64,000 bases of DNA from Roseomonas haemaphysalidis (GCF_017355405.1 NZ_CP061177.1:3594501-3658500), one strand, 5' to 3'; positions 37,539-46,933 are shown, counted from the first letter of the stretch. Notes: generated by a model not told the origin, from the sequence alone. Made by a program: numbers and translations.

Positions 37539-37869
37539 GAGGGGGTTGTTTCCCACGTGTGAATGGCGGCCGGCGGGGTAGAGGCGTGGCAGGAATGTGT
37601 CAAGGAATGCTTGGCCGGCCCCGCCACCGCCGGCGCCGCCCTTCTCTACAAGGATGTTCCGGGCACGCCCGCAGGCCCGCCGCGGGGTCCCATACAGCGA
37701 CCCAAAAGACACAGCGGGCGCGAATCCTTTGACTCGCCCCCTCCCCCATGCTTAACGCGGCCCACCCTGCCGGGTGCGTGGCATCGCACCCGGCTATGCC
37801 CGTTTGCGTCCTCACATGGCATGGTGCCGTGCGGACCGCCCGGGGCTGAGACAGCCACAGGGAGATCCC
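37539..37869. promoter_or_regulatory. divergent fabD / rpsF control region with leader hairpin
   Basis: 331 bp without a gene. For rpsF, TTGACT (37729-37734), a 17-nt spacer and TTAACG (37752-37757) form a possible promoter. Downstream, GCCGGGTGCG and its complement make a perfect 10-bp hairpin (37769-37794) in the presumed mRNA leader, where S6:S18 autoregulation sites occur in other bacteria. I could not identify a convincing fabD promoter by eye. Confidence 0.45.
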
Positions 37870-38346
37870 ATGCCGCTTTACGAGACCGTGCTGATCGCAC
37901 GTAACGACCTGACGCAACAGCAGGTCGACACCATCACCGACCAGATCTCCGCCATCATCACCGACGCCGGTGGCGAGGTGAAGAAGCGCGAGTACTGGGG
38001 CCTGCGTGGCCTGGCGTACCGCATCAAGAAGAACCGCAAGGGGCACTACATGCTCCTCGGCCTCGAGTGCCCGCCGGCGGCGGAGCAGGAGATGGCCCGC
38101 CAGCTCGGCCTCAACGAGGACGTGCTGCGCCACATGACCCTGCGGGTCGAGGCGATCGACGCCGAGGCGCCGTCGGCCATCCTCGCCAAGCGCGGCGACG
38201 ACCGCGAGCGCGACCGTGGCTTCCGTGGCCCCCGCCCGGCCGGCCGCTTCTCCTCCGGCCGTGGCCGCGAGCGGAGCGACGACCGCGAGGAGTTCCGCGC
38301 CCGCGGCCGTGACGACGACGATTCCAACCGTGGTGGCGAGGAGTAA
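37870..38346 (+). CDS. rpsF: 30S ribosomal protein S6
   Basis: 158 aa: MPLYETVLIARNDLTQQQVDT, with KKREYWGLRGLAYRIKKNRKGHYMLL typical of S6. The C-terminal 45 residues are an Arg/Gly/Asp-rich tail (RPAGRFSSGRGRERSDDREEF), longer than in E. coli and common in alphaproteobacteria. It binds S18 in the platform of the small subunit. GGGAG precedes the ATG. First gene of rpsF-rpsR-DUF2232-rplI. Confidence 0.96.
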   Translation: MPLYETVLIARNDLTQQQVDTITDQISAIITDAGGEVKKREYWGLRGLAYRIKKNRKGHYMLLGLECPPAAEQEMARQLGLNEDVLRHMTLRVEAIDAEAPSAILAKRGDDRERDRGFRGPRPAGRFSSGRGRERSDDREEFRARGRDDDDSNRGGEE

Positions 38347-38352
38347 TCCAGC

Positions 38353-38631
38353 ATGTCCGAGACCGCTGACCTGAACCCCGCCGCCCGCCGCACCGCCGTC
38401 GGCGCGCGCCGCCCGTTCTACCGCCGCCGCAAGTCCTGCCCGTTCTCCGGCCCCAACGCGCCGAAGATCGACTACAAGGACGTGCGCCTGCTGAGCCGCT
38501 TTCTGAGCGAGCGCGGCAAGATCGTGCCGAGCCGCATCACCGCGGTGTCCGGCAAGAAGCAGCGCGAGCTGGCCAACGCCATCAAGCGCGCGCGCTTTCT
38601 GGCGCTGCTGCCCTACGTCATCAACGACTGA
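38353..38631 (+). CDS. rpsR: 30S ribosomal protein S18
   Basis: 92 aa. The core [39 protein letters not shown] and [21 protein letters not shown] is standard S18. It follows rpsF by 6 bp and binds S6 on the ribosome. A short alphaproteobacterial N-terminal extension of about 17 residues is present. Confidence 0.97.
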   Translation: MSETADLNPAARRTAVGARRPFYRRRKSCPFSGPNAPKIDYKDVRLLSRFLSERGKIVPSRITAVSGKKQRELANAIKRARFLALLPYVIND

Positions 38632-38663
38632 GCCACTGAAGACGGTTTGACGGACACACGGCG

Positions 38664-39590
38664 GTGAGCCTGCAATCCTCCGGCACGAGCCTGCCCGACG
38701 ACCCGCGCATCCTCGCGGGCGCGGCGGCGGGGCTCGTCTCGGCGGTGGCGGCGCTGTTCGCCTTCAACGGCCTGCCGATGGGAACCATGCTGTTCTGGCT
38801 TTCGCCATTGCCGCTGTTTCTCGCCGGTCTCGGCTTCGGCCTCGTCGCCTTCGGCCTCGCGCTGGTGGTGGCGGTGGTGGCGCTGCTGCTGGCCAGCCAC
38901 GGCGTGGCGCCGGCCCTGGTCTGGCTGGGTGCCTACGGCGTGCCCGCCGCGCTGCTGCTGGGGACCGGCCTGAAGGCCGGGCCGCAGTTGTCGCTCGGCC
39001 TGCCACTGGCGCTGCTGGGCCTTTGGCCGGCCGTGGTCGTCCTGTTCGCCAGCCTTTGGCTGGCCGGGCCGGATGGCGGGCTGGAAGCCGAGCTGCGCCA
39101 AGCCGTTTCGCTGGGCCTGGCCCGCATGGGCGTCGAAGCCCCGGCGGCGATGGTGGAGCGGATCGTCCGGCTCAAGGCCGCGGCGGTGGCATTGTGGCTC
39201 GGCTTCGTGCTGGCCGCCAATGCGGGCTTCGCGCAGCGGCTGCTGGCCCGGCACGGGCTGGCACTGCGGCCCGGCGTGGTGTGGCGGCATGCCCGCCTGC
39301 CCCGCTGGTATCCGGCCCTGCCGGCCCTCGCCGTGCTCGCCTGGGTGCTGGCGGAGCCGGATGCCACGTTGCTGCCGATGTCGTTGACGCTGGTGCTGGC
39401 CGTGCCGCTGCTGTTGCAGGGGCTGGCCGTGCTGCACACCCGGCTGCGGCCGGTGGCGTGGCGCGCCCCGGTGCTCGCCGCCGTTTATGTCCTGCTTTTC
39501 GTCTTCAGCCTGCCCTGCGCTGTCATCCTGGTGGCGCTGGGCCTCGTCGAACAATTCGGGCGCGCCTTGCCGCCGCCCGCCAACTCCTGA
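38664..39590 (+). CDS. DUF2232 membrane protein
   Basis: 308 aa from GTG 38664. About eight membrane segments (for example ILAGAAAGLVSAVAALFAF, LFWLSPLPLFLAGLGFGLVAF, PVLAAVYVLLFVFSLP). This YybS-like family regularly sits between rpsR and rplI in alphaproteobacteria, as here. Its function is unknown; a role linked to envelope or ribosome-operon expression is only suggested by synteny. The gap to rplI is 18 bp. Confidence 0.85.
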   Translation: MSLQSSGTSLPDDPRILAGAAAGLVSAVAALFAFNGLPMGTMLFWLSPLPLFLAGLGFGLVAFGLALVVAVVALLLASHGVAPALVWLGAYGVPAALLLGTGLKAGPQLSLGLPLALLGLWPAVVVLFASLWLAGPDGGLEAELRQAVSLGLARMGVEAPAAMVERIVRLKAAAVALWLGFVLAANAGFAQRLLARHGLALRPGVVWRHARLPRWYPALPALAVLAWVLAEPDATLLPMSLTLVLAVPLLLQGLAVLHTRLRPVAWRAPVLAAVYVLLFVFSLPCAVILVALGLVEQFGRALPPPANS

Positions 39591-39608
39591 GGTCGGGGTT
39601 CCATACCG

Positions 39609-40178
39609 ATGATCGACGTCATCCTGATGCAGCGGGTCGACAAGCTGGGGCAGATGGGGGAGCAAGTCTCCGTCCGCCCCGGCTACGCCCGCAACTTCCT
39701 GCTCCCGCAGGGCAAGGCCATCCGCGCCAGCAAGGCCAACCTGGAGCGCTTCGAGAAGGAGCGTGTCCAGCTTGAGGCGCAGAACCTGAAGCGCAAGGCG
39801 GAAGCCGAGCGCGTGGCGGAGCGCATGGACGGCCTGACCGTCGTGCTGATCCGCCAGGCTGGCGAGGCCGGTGGCCTTTACGGCTCCGTCAGCGCCCGCG
39901 ACATCGCCGACAAGGCGACCGAGGCCGGCCTGACCGTCACCCGCAACCAGATCATCCTGGAGCAGCCGATCAAGACCCTGGGTCTCACCACGGTCCGCGT
40001 CGAGCTGCACCCGGAAGTCCTGCTGCCGCTGGTCGTCAACGTCGCCCGCTCCCCGGAAGAAGCCGAGAAGCAGGCGCGCGGCGAGGACCTGCGCGCCGAG
40101 CAGCAGGCCGAGGACGAGAGCCTGGAGGCCGAGCTGGCCGCCGAGCTGTCCGAGCTGGGCGCCGCTTCCGAGCAGTAA
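39609..40178 (+). CDS. rplI: 50S ribosomal protein L9
   Basis: 189 aa: [41 protein letters not shown] is the N-terminal RNA-binding domain. A long connecting helix follows, then the C-terminal domain ([26 protein letters not shown]). The last 35 residues are an acidic extension ([18 protein letters not shown]) seen in alphaproteobacteria. It ends the ribosomal operon and is followed by a strong terminator. Confidence 0.96.
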   Translation: MIDVILMQRVDKLGQMGEQVSVRPGYARNFLLPQGKAIRASKANLERFEKERVQLEAQNLKRKAEAERVAERMDGLTVVLIRQAGEAGGLYGSVSARDIADKATEAGLTVTRNQIILEQPIKTLGLTTVRVELHPEVLLPLVVNVARSPEEAEKQARGEDLRAEQQAEDESLEAELAAELSELGAASEQ

Positions 40179-40217
40179 GGCCACCGCCGGGCTTCGGCTC
40201 GGTGTCAGCCGGAACAG

Positions 40218-40245
40218 GGCACCGCGGCAACGCGGTGCCTTTTTT
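40218..40245 (+). terminator. rho-independent terminator after rplI
   Basis: GGCACCGCG and CGCGGTGCC pair perfectly around GCAA and are followed by six T residues. It ends the rpsF-rplI operon. Confidence 0.95.
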
Positions 40246-40369
40246 CGTGCCCGCCAGTCACGATCAAGCTGATGGCATGAAGCTTTGGTAAGCTGCGGGG
40301 GGCTGCGACTGGACAACCCCGCTGACCCATCGCCACCATTGCTGAATGGTGACATGGAAAGGCTCGGGC

Positions 40370-41626
40370 ATGCTGTTCGACCGTATTCTAACCCGCCTGA
40401 TCACGCGCGGGACCCTGACCGTCCGCTACCCGGACGGCCACATCCGGGAATATCGCGGCACCGCCGGACCGGGGCCCGCGGCCGGGCTGGACCTTCGCGA
40501 CAAGCGCGCCGTGCGGCGGCTCAGCACCAACCCGGGCCTCGCCTTCGGCGAGGAATACATGCGCGGCGGCCTCGCGCCGCTGAACTGCACCCTGTTCGAG
40601 CTGACCGACCTGATGGTCCTCAACATGATGGAGGGCGCGGGCCACCCGGCCGAGAAGCTGATGGAATGGGTCCGCTGGGGCCGCAGGCGCTTCGACCAGC
40701 TCAACCCCGCCGGCCGGTCCCGCCGCAACGTGGCGCATCACTACGATCTGAACGGCCGCCTTTACGCGCTGTTCCTGGACCGCGACCGGCAATATTCCTG
40801 TGCCTGGTTCCCCACCGGCGAGGAAACGCTGGAGGAGGCGCAGCTTCTGAAGAAGCGCCACATCGCGTCCAAGCTCAAGCTGGACCGGCCGGATCTGGAG
40901 GTGCTGGACATCGGCTGCGGCTGGGGCGGCATGGCGCTGCACCTGGCGCGCGAGCATGGCGCCCGCGTCACCGGCATCACGCTGTCCACCGAGCAGCTGG
41001 AAACCGCCCGTGCCCGCGCCGCGGAGGCTGGGCTGTCCGACCGCGTGCGCTTTGAGCTGATGGATTACCGCGACTGGAAGCACCCGGTGGACCGCATCGT
41101 GTCCGTGGGCATGTTCGAGCACGTGGGCATCGATCACTACCGCACCTTCTTCCGCACCGTGAAGGGCGCGCTGAAGGAGGACGGCGTGGCGCTGATCCAT
41201 GCCATCGGCCGCGCCGACGGCCCTGGCAGCACCAATGCCTGGATCACCAAGTACATCTTCCCCGGCGGCTACTCGCCCGCCCTGTCAGAGGTGCTGCCCG
41301 CGGTGGAGCGCTCGGGCCTCTGGGCCACGGATATCGAGGTGCTGCGGCTGCACTACGCCCACACCATCGCCCACTGGCGCCGCCGCTTCGCCGCCAACCG
41401 CGACGCCATCCAGAGCCTTTACGACGAACGCTTCTGCCGCATGTTCGAGTTCTACCTGGTGGGCTCGGAGCTGGCCTTTCGCCGCATGGGCCACATGAAC
41501 TGGCAGATCCAGCTGACCCGCTCCATGGAAACGCTGCCCCTGACCCGCGACTACATGGTGGACGCGGAGCGCGGCATGGCCGCGGAAGCACGGCACGATG
41601 CCCGGGGTCCCCTGGCGACGGGGTAA
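40370..41626 (+). CDS. cyclopropane-fatty-acyl-phospholipid synthase family
   Basis: 418 aa from ATG 40370, chosen for GGAAAGG about 8 nt upstream; an ATG at 40346 lacks one. SAM-binding motif VLDIGCGWGG (178-187), preceded by VAHHYDLNGRLYALFLD and followed by VSVGMFEHVG and the active-site-like FEFYLVGSELAFR. It adds a methylene group from S-adenosylmethionine to unsaturated membrane lipids. The protein is probably cytoplasmic and membrane-associated. It stands alone between the rplI terminator and dnaB. Confidence 0.9.
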   Translation: MLFDRILTRLITRGTLTVRYPDGHIREYRGTAGPGPAAGLDLRDKRAVRRLSTNPGLAFGEEYMRGGLAPLNCTLFELTDLMVLNMMEGAGHPAEKLMEWVRWGRRRFDQLNPAGRSRRNVAHHYDLNGRLYALFLDRDRQYSCAWFPTGEETLEEAQLLKKRHIASKLKLDRPDLEVLDIGCGWGGMALHLAREHGARVTGITLSTEQLETARARAAEAGLSDRVRFELMDYRDWKHPVDRIVSVGMFEHVGIDHYRTFFRTVKGALKEDGVALIHAIGRADGPGSTNAWITKYIFPGGYSPALSEVLPAVERSGLWATDIEVLRLHYAHTIAHWRRRFAANRDAIQSLYDERFCRMFEFYLVGSELAFRRMGHMNWQIQLTRSMETLPLTRDYMVDAERGMAAEARHDARGPLATG

Positions 41627-41688
41627 GGCCCGGGGCCATCCATCCCCGCCTTACACTTCCTTTGCCGGCTGATCGCAAAGCATCCCCG

Positions 41689-41720
41689 TTATCCACAGGC
41701 TTCGGGCGCCCTGTGGATGA
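41689..41720. promoter_or_regulatory. inverted pair of DnaA boxes upstream of dnaB
   Basis: TTATCCACA (41689-41697) is a perfect DnaA box. TGTGGATGA (41712-41720) is an inverted box with one difference. The two share a 9-bp perfect inverted core (ATCCACAGG/CCTGTGGAT) separated by 10 bp. The site ends 22 bp before the dnaB ATG, so DnaA could control dnaB. Confidence 0.6.
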
Positions 41721-41742
41721 ATGGTTGCGGTAGTGTCGGGGC

Positions 41743-43251
41743 ATGAACAGCGTATCGCCGCCCGACGGCCTGGCGGGCCTTTCGTCCCAGCGCCAGCCCC
41801 CCTCGAACCTGCAGGCGGAGCAGGCGCTGCTGGGCGCCCTGCTGGCCAACAACAAGGCCTATGAACGGGTCTCGGAATTCCTGGCGGCCGAGCACTTCGC
41901 CAATGCCGCGCACGGCCACATCTTCGGCGCCATCCAGCGCCGCATCGAGGCCGGCCAGCTGGCGGATGCCGTCACGCTGCGCATGGAGTTCGAGCATTCC
42001 GGCCGCCTGGCCGAGGTGGGCGGCGCCGAGTACCTGGCGCGGCTGATCGGCGCCATGGTCGGCATCATCAATGCCGGCGACTATGGCCGCATCGTCCACG
42101 ACGCCTGGCTGCGCCGGCAGCTGGTCGACCTGGGCGAGCAGGTGGTCAACCGCGCCTTCGGCTCCGAGGACGGGCTGGAAGGCCGCGAGCAGCTGGAAGC
42201 CGCCGAGCAGGCCTTGTTCGACCTCGCCAAGGACGGCGGCAGCGAGGGCGGCTTCGTCACCTTCGGCCGCGCGCTGACGGAGGCGGTCAACCTCGCCGAG
42301 AAAGCCTTCACCAGCGGCGGCGGCGTGTCCGGCCTGTCCACCGGCCTGCGCGACCTGGATGCCAAGACCGGCGGGCTCCACCCCTCGGATCTTCTGATCC
42401 TCGCCGGCCGCCCCGGCATGGGCAAGACCGCGCTGGCCACCAAGATCGCCTTTGGCGCCGCGCAGCAGATCCTGCGCGAAGCCGAGGACCGCGACGGCCC
42501 CGGCGCCGTACCCAAGGGCGGCTGCGCCATCTTCTCGCTGGAAATGAGCGCCGACCAGCTCGCCAACCGCCTGTTGTCCGAGTCGGCGCGCATCTCCGGC
42601 GACCGCATCCGCCGCGGCGAGATCATGCAGCGCGACTTCGACAAGTTCGTGGAAGTCTCGCGCGAGCTGGCCCGCCTGCCGCTCTACATCGACGACACGC
42701 CCGCCATCACCATCTCCGCGCTGCGCACCCGCTGCCGGCGGCTCAAGCGCACGCGCGGCCTCGACTTCATCGTGGTCGACTACCTGCAGCTGATGCGCCC
42801 CGCCGCGGGCTCCCGCCCCGAGAACCGGGTGCAGGAGATCAGCCAGATCACCCAGGGCCTCAAGGCCATCGCCAAGGAACTGGCGGTGCCGGTGATGGCG
42901 CTGTCGCAGCTGTCCCGTCAGGTGGAAAGCCGCGAGGACAAGCGCCCGCAGCTGTCCGACCTGCGCGAATCCGGCTCCATCGAGCAGGACGCCGACATGG
43001 TGATGTTCGTCTACCGCGACGACTACTACCTGAAGGCGCAGGAGCCCAAGGACGTCAACTTCACCGACGGCGAGAAGCTGCAGGACGCCATCAGCAACTG
43101 GCAGGCGCGCATGGAAAAGGCCCACAACAAGGCCGACCTGATCATCGCCAAGCAGCGCCACGGCCCCACCGGCACCATTCCGCTGTTCTTCGAGGCCGAG
43201 TTCACCCGCTTCGGCGACCTCGACCACGTGCATTCCGACGATGGCTACTGA
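41743..43251 (+). CDS. dnaB: replicative DNA helicase DnaB
   Basis: 502 aa. N-terminal DnaG-interaction domain (NLQAEQALLGALLANNKAYERV), then the RecA-like hexameric ATPase with Walker A AGRPGMGKT (221-229), Walker B region DFIVVDYLQLM, the VMALSQLSRQVESREDKRPQLSDLRESGSIEQDAD block, and AKQRHGPTGTI. It unwinds DNA ahead of the fork. The last 11 bp overlap alr. No intein or insertion is seen. Confidence 0.96.
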   Translation: MNSVSPPDGLAGLSSQRQPPSNLQAEQALLGALLANNKAYERVSEFLAAEHFANAAHGHIFGAIQRRIEAGQLADAVTLRMEFEHSGRLAEVGGAEYLARLIGAMVGIINAGDYGRIVHDAWLRRQLVDLGEQVVNRAFGSEDGLEGREQLEAAEQALFDLAKDGGSEGGFVTFGRALTEAVNLAEKAFTSGGGVSGLSTGLRDLDAKTGGLHPSDLLILAGRPGMGKTALATKIAFGAAQQILREAEDRDGPGAVPKGGCAIFSLEMSADQLANRLLSESARISGDRIRRGEIMQRDFDKFVEVSRELARLPLYIDDTPAITISALRTRCRRLKRTRGLDFIVVDYLQLMRPAAGSRPENRVQEISQITQGLKAIAKELAVPVMALSQLSRQVESREDKRPQLSDLRESGSIEQDADMVMFVYRDDYYLKAQEPKDVNFTDGEKLQDAISNWQARMEKAHNKADLIIAKQRHGPTGTIPLFFEAEFTRFGDLDHVHSDDGY

Positions 43252-44314
43252 GCCCCTCGCCACCGAGGCGCTGCTGCAGGTCGACCTAGCCGCCATTGTT
43301 TCCAACTGGCGCGACCTTTGCGCCCGGCACGGCGCGGCGGTGGCCGGCGTGGTCAAGGCGGATGGCTACGGGCTGGGCGCGCCCGCCGTGGCCCGCGCGC
43401 TGGCCGGTGCCGGGTGCCGGCACTTCTTCGTGGCGCAGTTCAGCGAGGGCGTGGCGCTGCGTGCCGCCCTCGGCCCCGTGCCGGCCATCGCGGTGCTCAG
43501 CGGCTTTCCGCCCGGCGCCGACCCCTCCGGCACGCTGGTGCCGGTGCTGAACGGCCCGGCCGACATCGCCGCCTGGGCCGCCGCCGGCCCGCCAGCGGCC
43601 GGCTGCATCCTGCACCTCGACACCGGCATGGAGCGCCTGGGCCTTTCACCCGCCGAGCGCGCCACCCTCGTCCCCGGCGCGCTGGACGGGCTGGACCTGC
43701 GCTTCGTGATGACCCACCTGGCTTGTGCCGACGAGCCGGCGCACCCGCTCAACGCCGCCCAGCCCGCCCGCTTCGCCGAGGCCGCGGCGGCCTTTCCCGG
43801 CATTCCCCGCTCCCTGGCCAATTCCGCCGGCATCTTCCACGGCGCGGCCATGGCGTCGGACCTCGCGCGGCCGGGCTGCGCGCTCTACGGCATCAACCCC
43901 ACGCCGGGGCACGACAACCCGATGCGGCAGGTGCTGCGGCTGCTGGTGCCGGTGCTGCAGCTCCGCCATGTGCCGGCCGGAACGCCCGTCGGCTACGGCG
44001 CCACCTGGGTGGCGAAGCGTGACAGCCGGGTGGCCACCATTGCGGCCGGCTATGCCGATGGCTACCTTCGGGCCCTGTCCAGCCGGGGCATCGGCATTGT
44101 CGCCGGTCGCCCTGTGCCGCTGGTGGGCCGGGTATCCATGGATCTCATCACCCTCGACGTCACCGACGCCCCCGATCTCCGCCCCGGCGACCGGGTGGAG
44201 ATGATCGGCCCCGGCCAGACGCCGGACGAGGTGGCGGCGCTGGCCGGCACCATCGGCTACGAGGTGCTGACCGGCCTCGGCGCCCGGTACCGCCGCCAGT
44301 ACCTGCCGGCATAG
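43241..44314 (+). CDS. alr: alanine racemase
   Basis: 357 aa, PLP enzyme. The lysine forming the Schiff base is K39 in GVVKADGYGLGA. The second catalytic residue is the Tyr in VGYGATWVAKRD, and GRVSMDLITLDV is the usual C-terminal motif. It makes D-alanine for peptidoglycan. It starts inside the dnaB 3' end, an arrangement common in alphaproteobacteria, and is followed 16 bp later by mlaE. Confidence 0.94.
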   Translation: MATEPLATEALLQVDLAAIVSNWRDLCARHGAAVAGVVKADGYGLGAPAVARALAGAGCRHFFVAQFSEGVALRAALGPVPAIAVLSGFPPGADPSGTLVPVLNGPADIAAWAAAGPPAAGCILHLDTGMERLGLSPAERATLVPGALDGLDLRFVMTHLACADEPAHPLNAAQPARFAEAAAAFPGIPRSLANSAGIFHGAAMASDLARPGCALYGINPTPGHDNPMRQVLRLLVPVLQLRHVPAGTPVGYGATWVAKRDSRVATIAAGYADGYLRALSSRGIGIVAGRPVPLVGRVSMDLITLDVTDAPDLRPGDRVEMIGPGQTPDEVAALAGTIGYEVLTGLGARYRRQYLPA

Positions 44315-44330
44315 AGGCGGTTTCAAGCAT

Positions 44331-45116
44331 TTGACCTGGTTCCTGGATGTCATCGCCGCCGTCGGCGCCGCCGTGCTCGGGCTGTGCCGCAAGGCCGGCG
44401 CCATCGTGCTCTTCGCGCTGGAAGGCGTGTCGCACCTGGTGCGGCCGCCCTTCTACCCGCGCATCTTCGCCACAGCCTTCACCGAGATCGCCTGGTTCTC
44501 GCTGCCCGTGGTGGCGCTGACGGCGGTGTTCACCGGCATGGTGCTGGCGCTGCAGTCCTATTCCGGCTTTTCCCGCTTCGGGGCGGAAAGCGCTATCGCC
44601 AACGTGGTGGTGCTGTCCATCACCCGCGAGCTCGGCCCGGTGCTCGCCGGGCTGATGGTCGCCGGCCGCATCGGCGCCGCCTTCGCCGCCGAGATCGGCA
44701 CCATGCGCGTGACCGACCAGGTGGACGCGCTGACCACCCTGTCGACCAACCCCATGAAATATCTGGTGGCCCCGCGCCTGCTGGCCGGCACGCTGGCCAT
44801 GCCGCTGCTGGTGGTCATCGCGGACATCCTAGGTGTCATGGGCGGCTGGATCATCGGCACCGCCAAGCTCGGCTTCGGCTCGGCCGGCTATCTGAATGCC
44901 ACGCTGAGCTTTCTGCAGCCGGTGGACGTGCTGTCCGGCCTCGCCAAGGCCGCCGTGTTCGGCTTCGTCGTCACGCTGATGGGCTGCTACCACGGCTACA
45001 ACAGCAAGGGCGGCGCGCAGGGCGTGGGTGCGGCCACCACGGCCGCCGTGGTGTCCTCCTCCATTCTGATCCTGGCGCTCGACTACGTGCTGACCGAACT
45101 GTTCTTTTCCCGATGA
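44331..45116 (+). CDS. mlaE: phospholipid ABC transporter permease MlaE
   Basis: 261 aa from TTG 44331 (AGAGGCGG about 10 nt upstream). Five or six membrane segments with the permease motif ITRELGPVLAGLMVAGRIGAAFAAEIGTMRVTDQVDAL, diagnostic of MlaE. It works with MlaF in lipid traffic between inner and outer membranes. The last 4 nt overlap mlaF (ATGA). No mlaD-type substrate-binding gene follows. Confidence 0.9.
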   Translation: MTWFLDVIAAVGAAVLGLCRKAGAIVLFALEGVSHLVRPPFYPRIFATAFTEIAWFSLPVVALTAVFTGMVLALQSYSGFSRFGAESAIANVVVLSITRELGPVLAGLMVAGRIGAAFAAEIGTMRVTDQVDALTTLSTNPMKYLVAPRLLAGTLAMPLLVVIADILGVMGGWIIGTAKLGFGSAGYLNATLSFLQPVDVLSGLAKAAVFGFVVTLMGCYHGYNSKGGAQGVGAATTAAVVSSSILILALDYVLTELFFSR

Positions 45117-45889
45117 GCGATACCCCCCCCAAGATCCGCCTGCGCGGCCTCAGCAAGGCGTTCGGCAGCAAGCGCGTGCTGGACGGCGTGGACCTCGACG
45201 TCGCGGCCGGCCAGGGCACCGTGATCCTCGGCGGCTCCGGCTCCGGCAAGTCGGTGACCATCAAGTGCATCCTCGGCCTGATCGAGCCAGATAGCGGCAG
45301 CATCGAGATCGACGGCCGGGACGTGCTGTCCATGTCCCGCCGCCAGCGGGAGGAGATCCTCGACCGCTGCGGCATGCTGTTCCAGAACGCGGCGCTCTTC
45401 GACAGCCTCCCCGTGTGGGAGAACGTCTGCTTCAAGCCGCTGGCGCAGAAGCGGCTGACCCGCGCCCAGGCGCGTGACAAGGCGGCGGAAGTGCTGGCCC
45501 GCGTCGGCCTCGCCGGCAGCGTCGGCGACCTCTCGCCGAGCGAGCTGTCGGGCGGCATGCAGAAGCGCGTCGGCCTGGCCCGCGCCATCGCCGGCGACCC
45601 GGACATCATCTTCTTCGACGAGCCCACCACCGGGCTCGACCCCATCATGGGCGCGGTGATCGACGGGCTGATCGTCGACGTGGTGCGCGACCTCGGCGCC
45701 ACGGCGCTGTCCATCACCCACGACATGCCCAGCGCCCGCCGCATCGCCACCACGGCGGCGATGATCTACCACGGCCGCATCGTCTGGACCGGCCCGGCCA
45801 GCAGCCTGGGCCAGACCGGCAACGCCATGGTGGACCAGTTCGCCCGTGGCGAACGGGAAGGGCCGATCGGGATGGAACTACGAAAGTAA
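45113..45889 (+). CDS. mlaF: phospholipid ABC transporter ATPase MlaF
   Basis: 258 aa. Walker A ILGGSGSGKS, signature LSGGMQKR, Walker B IIFFDEPTTGLD, H-loop SITHDM. The Q-loop region MLFQNAALFDSLPVWENV is typical of MlaF. It powers MlaE. Normally mlaD follows; here the next gene is a convergent LysR regulator after a paired hairpin element. Confidence 0.92.
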   Translation: MSDTPPKIRLRGLSKAFGSKRVLDGVDLDVAAGQGTVILGGSGSGKSVTIKCILGLIEPDSGSIEIDGRDVLSMSRRQREEILDRCGMLFQNAALFDSLPVWENVCFKPLAQKRLTRAQARDKAAEVLARVGLAGSVGDLSPSELSGGMQKRVGLARAIAGDPDIIFFDEPTTGLDPIMGAVIDGLIVDVVRDLGATALSITHDMPSARRIATTAAMIYHGRIVWTGPASSLGQTGNAMVDQFARGEREGPIGMELRK

Positions 45890-45895
45890 GCCAAG

Positions 45896-46042
45896 GCAAG
45901 GCCGGGGAAGGAATTCCCCGGGCCCCTTCTTTTCTTTCTGTGAGTCCGCGAGATGGCTCGGCCAGTTCGTGCCGGTCTCCGGCAGCGCCAATAAAACAAG
46001 AAGAAGATGGGGGTTCGGGGGAATTCTTTCCCCCGACCTTCT
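45896..46042. repeat. paired-hairpin intergenic element, copy 1
   Basis: Left half: CCGGGGAAGGAATTCCCCGG, then GCCCCTTCTTTTCTTTCTG. Right half, on the other strand: TCGGGGGAAAGAATTCCCCCGA, then ACCCCCATCTTCTTC. Each half is a hairpin with a pyrimidine tract facing inward. It fills the gap between convergent mlaF and a LysR gene, as a two-way terminator would. Confidence 0.7.
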
Positions 46043-46933
46043 CTACCCCATCGGCCCTATCCGCTCCCGCGCGATCCGGTTCTTCAGCCACGTCGCCGCC
46101 GGCCCGCGCGGACACTGCTTGTGCCACACCAGTTCCAGCCCCACCGGCCAGTCGCCGCTGTCGAAGCCCAGTTCCGGCACTACCAGGTCCGGCCGGGTGG
46201 AGGAGCCGGCCAGCACGTGGTCCGACACCAGGGACCAGCCGACGCCGTGCTTGACCAGTTCCAGGATCACCCAGTGGCTTTCCACCCACCACACCTCGGC
46301 GGCGATCCGCAGGCGCTTTTTTTCCTCGCTGTCGGTCTGCGTGGCGACCATGAGTTGCCGGTGGCGCTTCAGGTCCTCCCACTGCACCACCTCGCGCGCC
46401 AAGGGGTGGTCGCGGCCGCAGACCAGCTTCATTGGCACCCAGCCCAGGGTCTGGAAGTCCAGCAGCGGCGGCAACTGCTCCTGCCGCCACATGATGCCGA
46501 GGTCGGCGGTGCCGTCCAGCACCAGCCGGCTGACATCCTCCATCAGCGGAAACAGCATCTCCATCTCGACATTCGGAAAGGCGGCGGCGAACTCGGCCAT
46601 CAGCCCGCCAATCATGTGCTCGGGGTATAATTCGTCCATCGCCAGCACCAGCCGCGCTTCGGTGCCCGCCTCCAGCCCGCGCGCCACGCCGATCAGGTGC
46701 TCCCTGCGCTCCAGCAGCACCCGTGCCTCCGGCAGCAGCCGCTCACCGGCCGGCGTCAGCACCGGGTAGCGGGCCGCGCGGTCGAACAGCGCCAGCCCGA
46801 GGTCGATCTCCAGATTGGCAACCTGGGTGCTGATGGCCGACTGCGCCCGCCGCAGCCGCCGCGCGGCGGCGGAAAAGGAGCCGGTTTCGGCCGCCGCCAC
46901 GAAGGCATCGAGCTGTTCCAGCGAGAGCGTCAT
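46043..46933 (-). CDS. LysR family regulator
   Basis: 296 aa. N-terminal winged helix (LEQLDAFVAAAETGSFSAAARRLRRAQSAISTQVANLE), then the two-lobed ligand domain. It diverges from the PACE efflux gene with 89 bp between, so it probably controls that gene, as the AceR-AceI pair does in Acinetobacter. The inducer is unknown. Confidence 0.88.
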   Translation of the reverse strand: MTLSLEQLDAFVAAAETGSFSAAARRLRRAQSAISTQVANLEIDLGLALFDRAARYPVLTPAGERLLPEARVLLERREHLIGVARGLEAGTEARLVLAMDELYPEHMIGGLMAEFAAAFPNVEMEMLFPLMEDVSRLVLDGTADLGIMWRQEQLPPLLDFQTLGWVPMKLVCGRDHPLAREVVQWEDLKRHRQLMVATQTDSEEKKRLRIAAEVWWVESHWVILELVKHGVGWSLVSDHVLAGSSTRPDLVVPELGFDSGDWPVGLELVWHKQCPRGPAATWLKNRIARERIGPMG

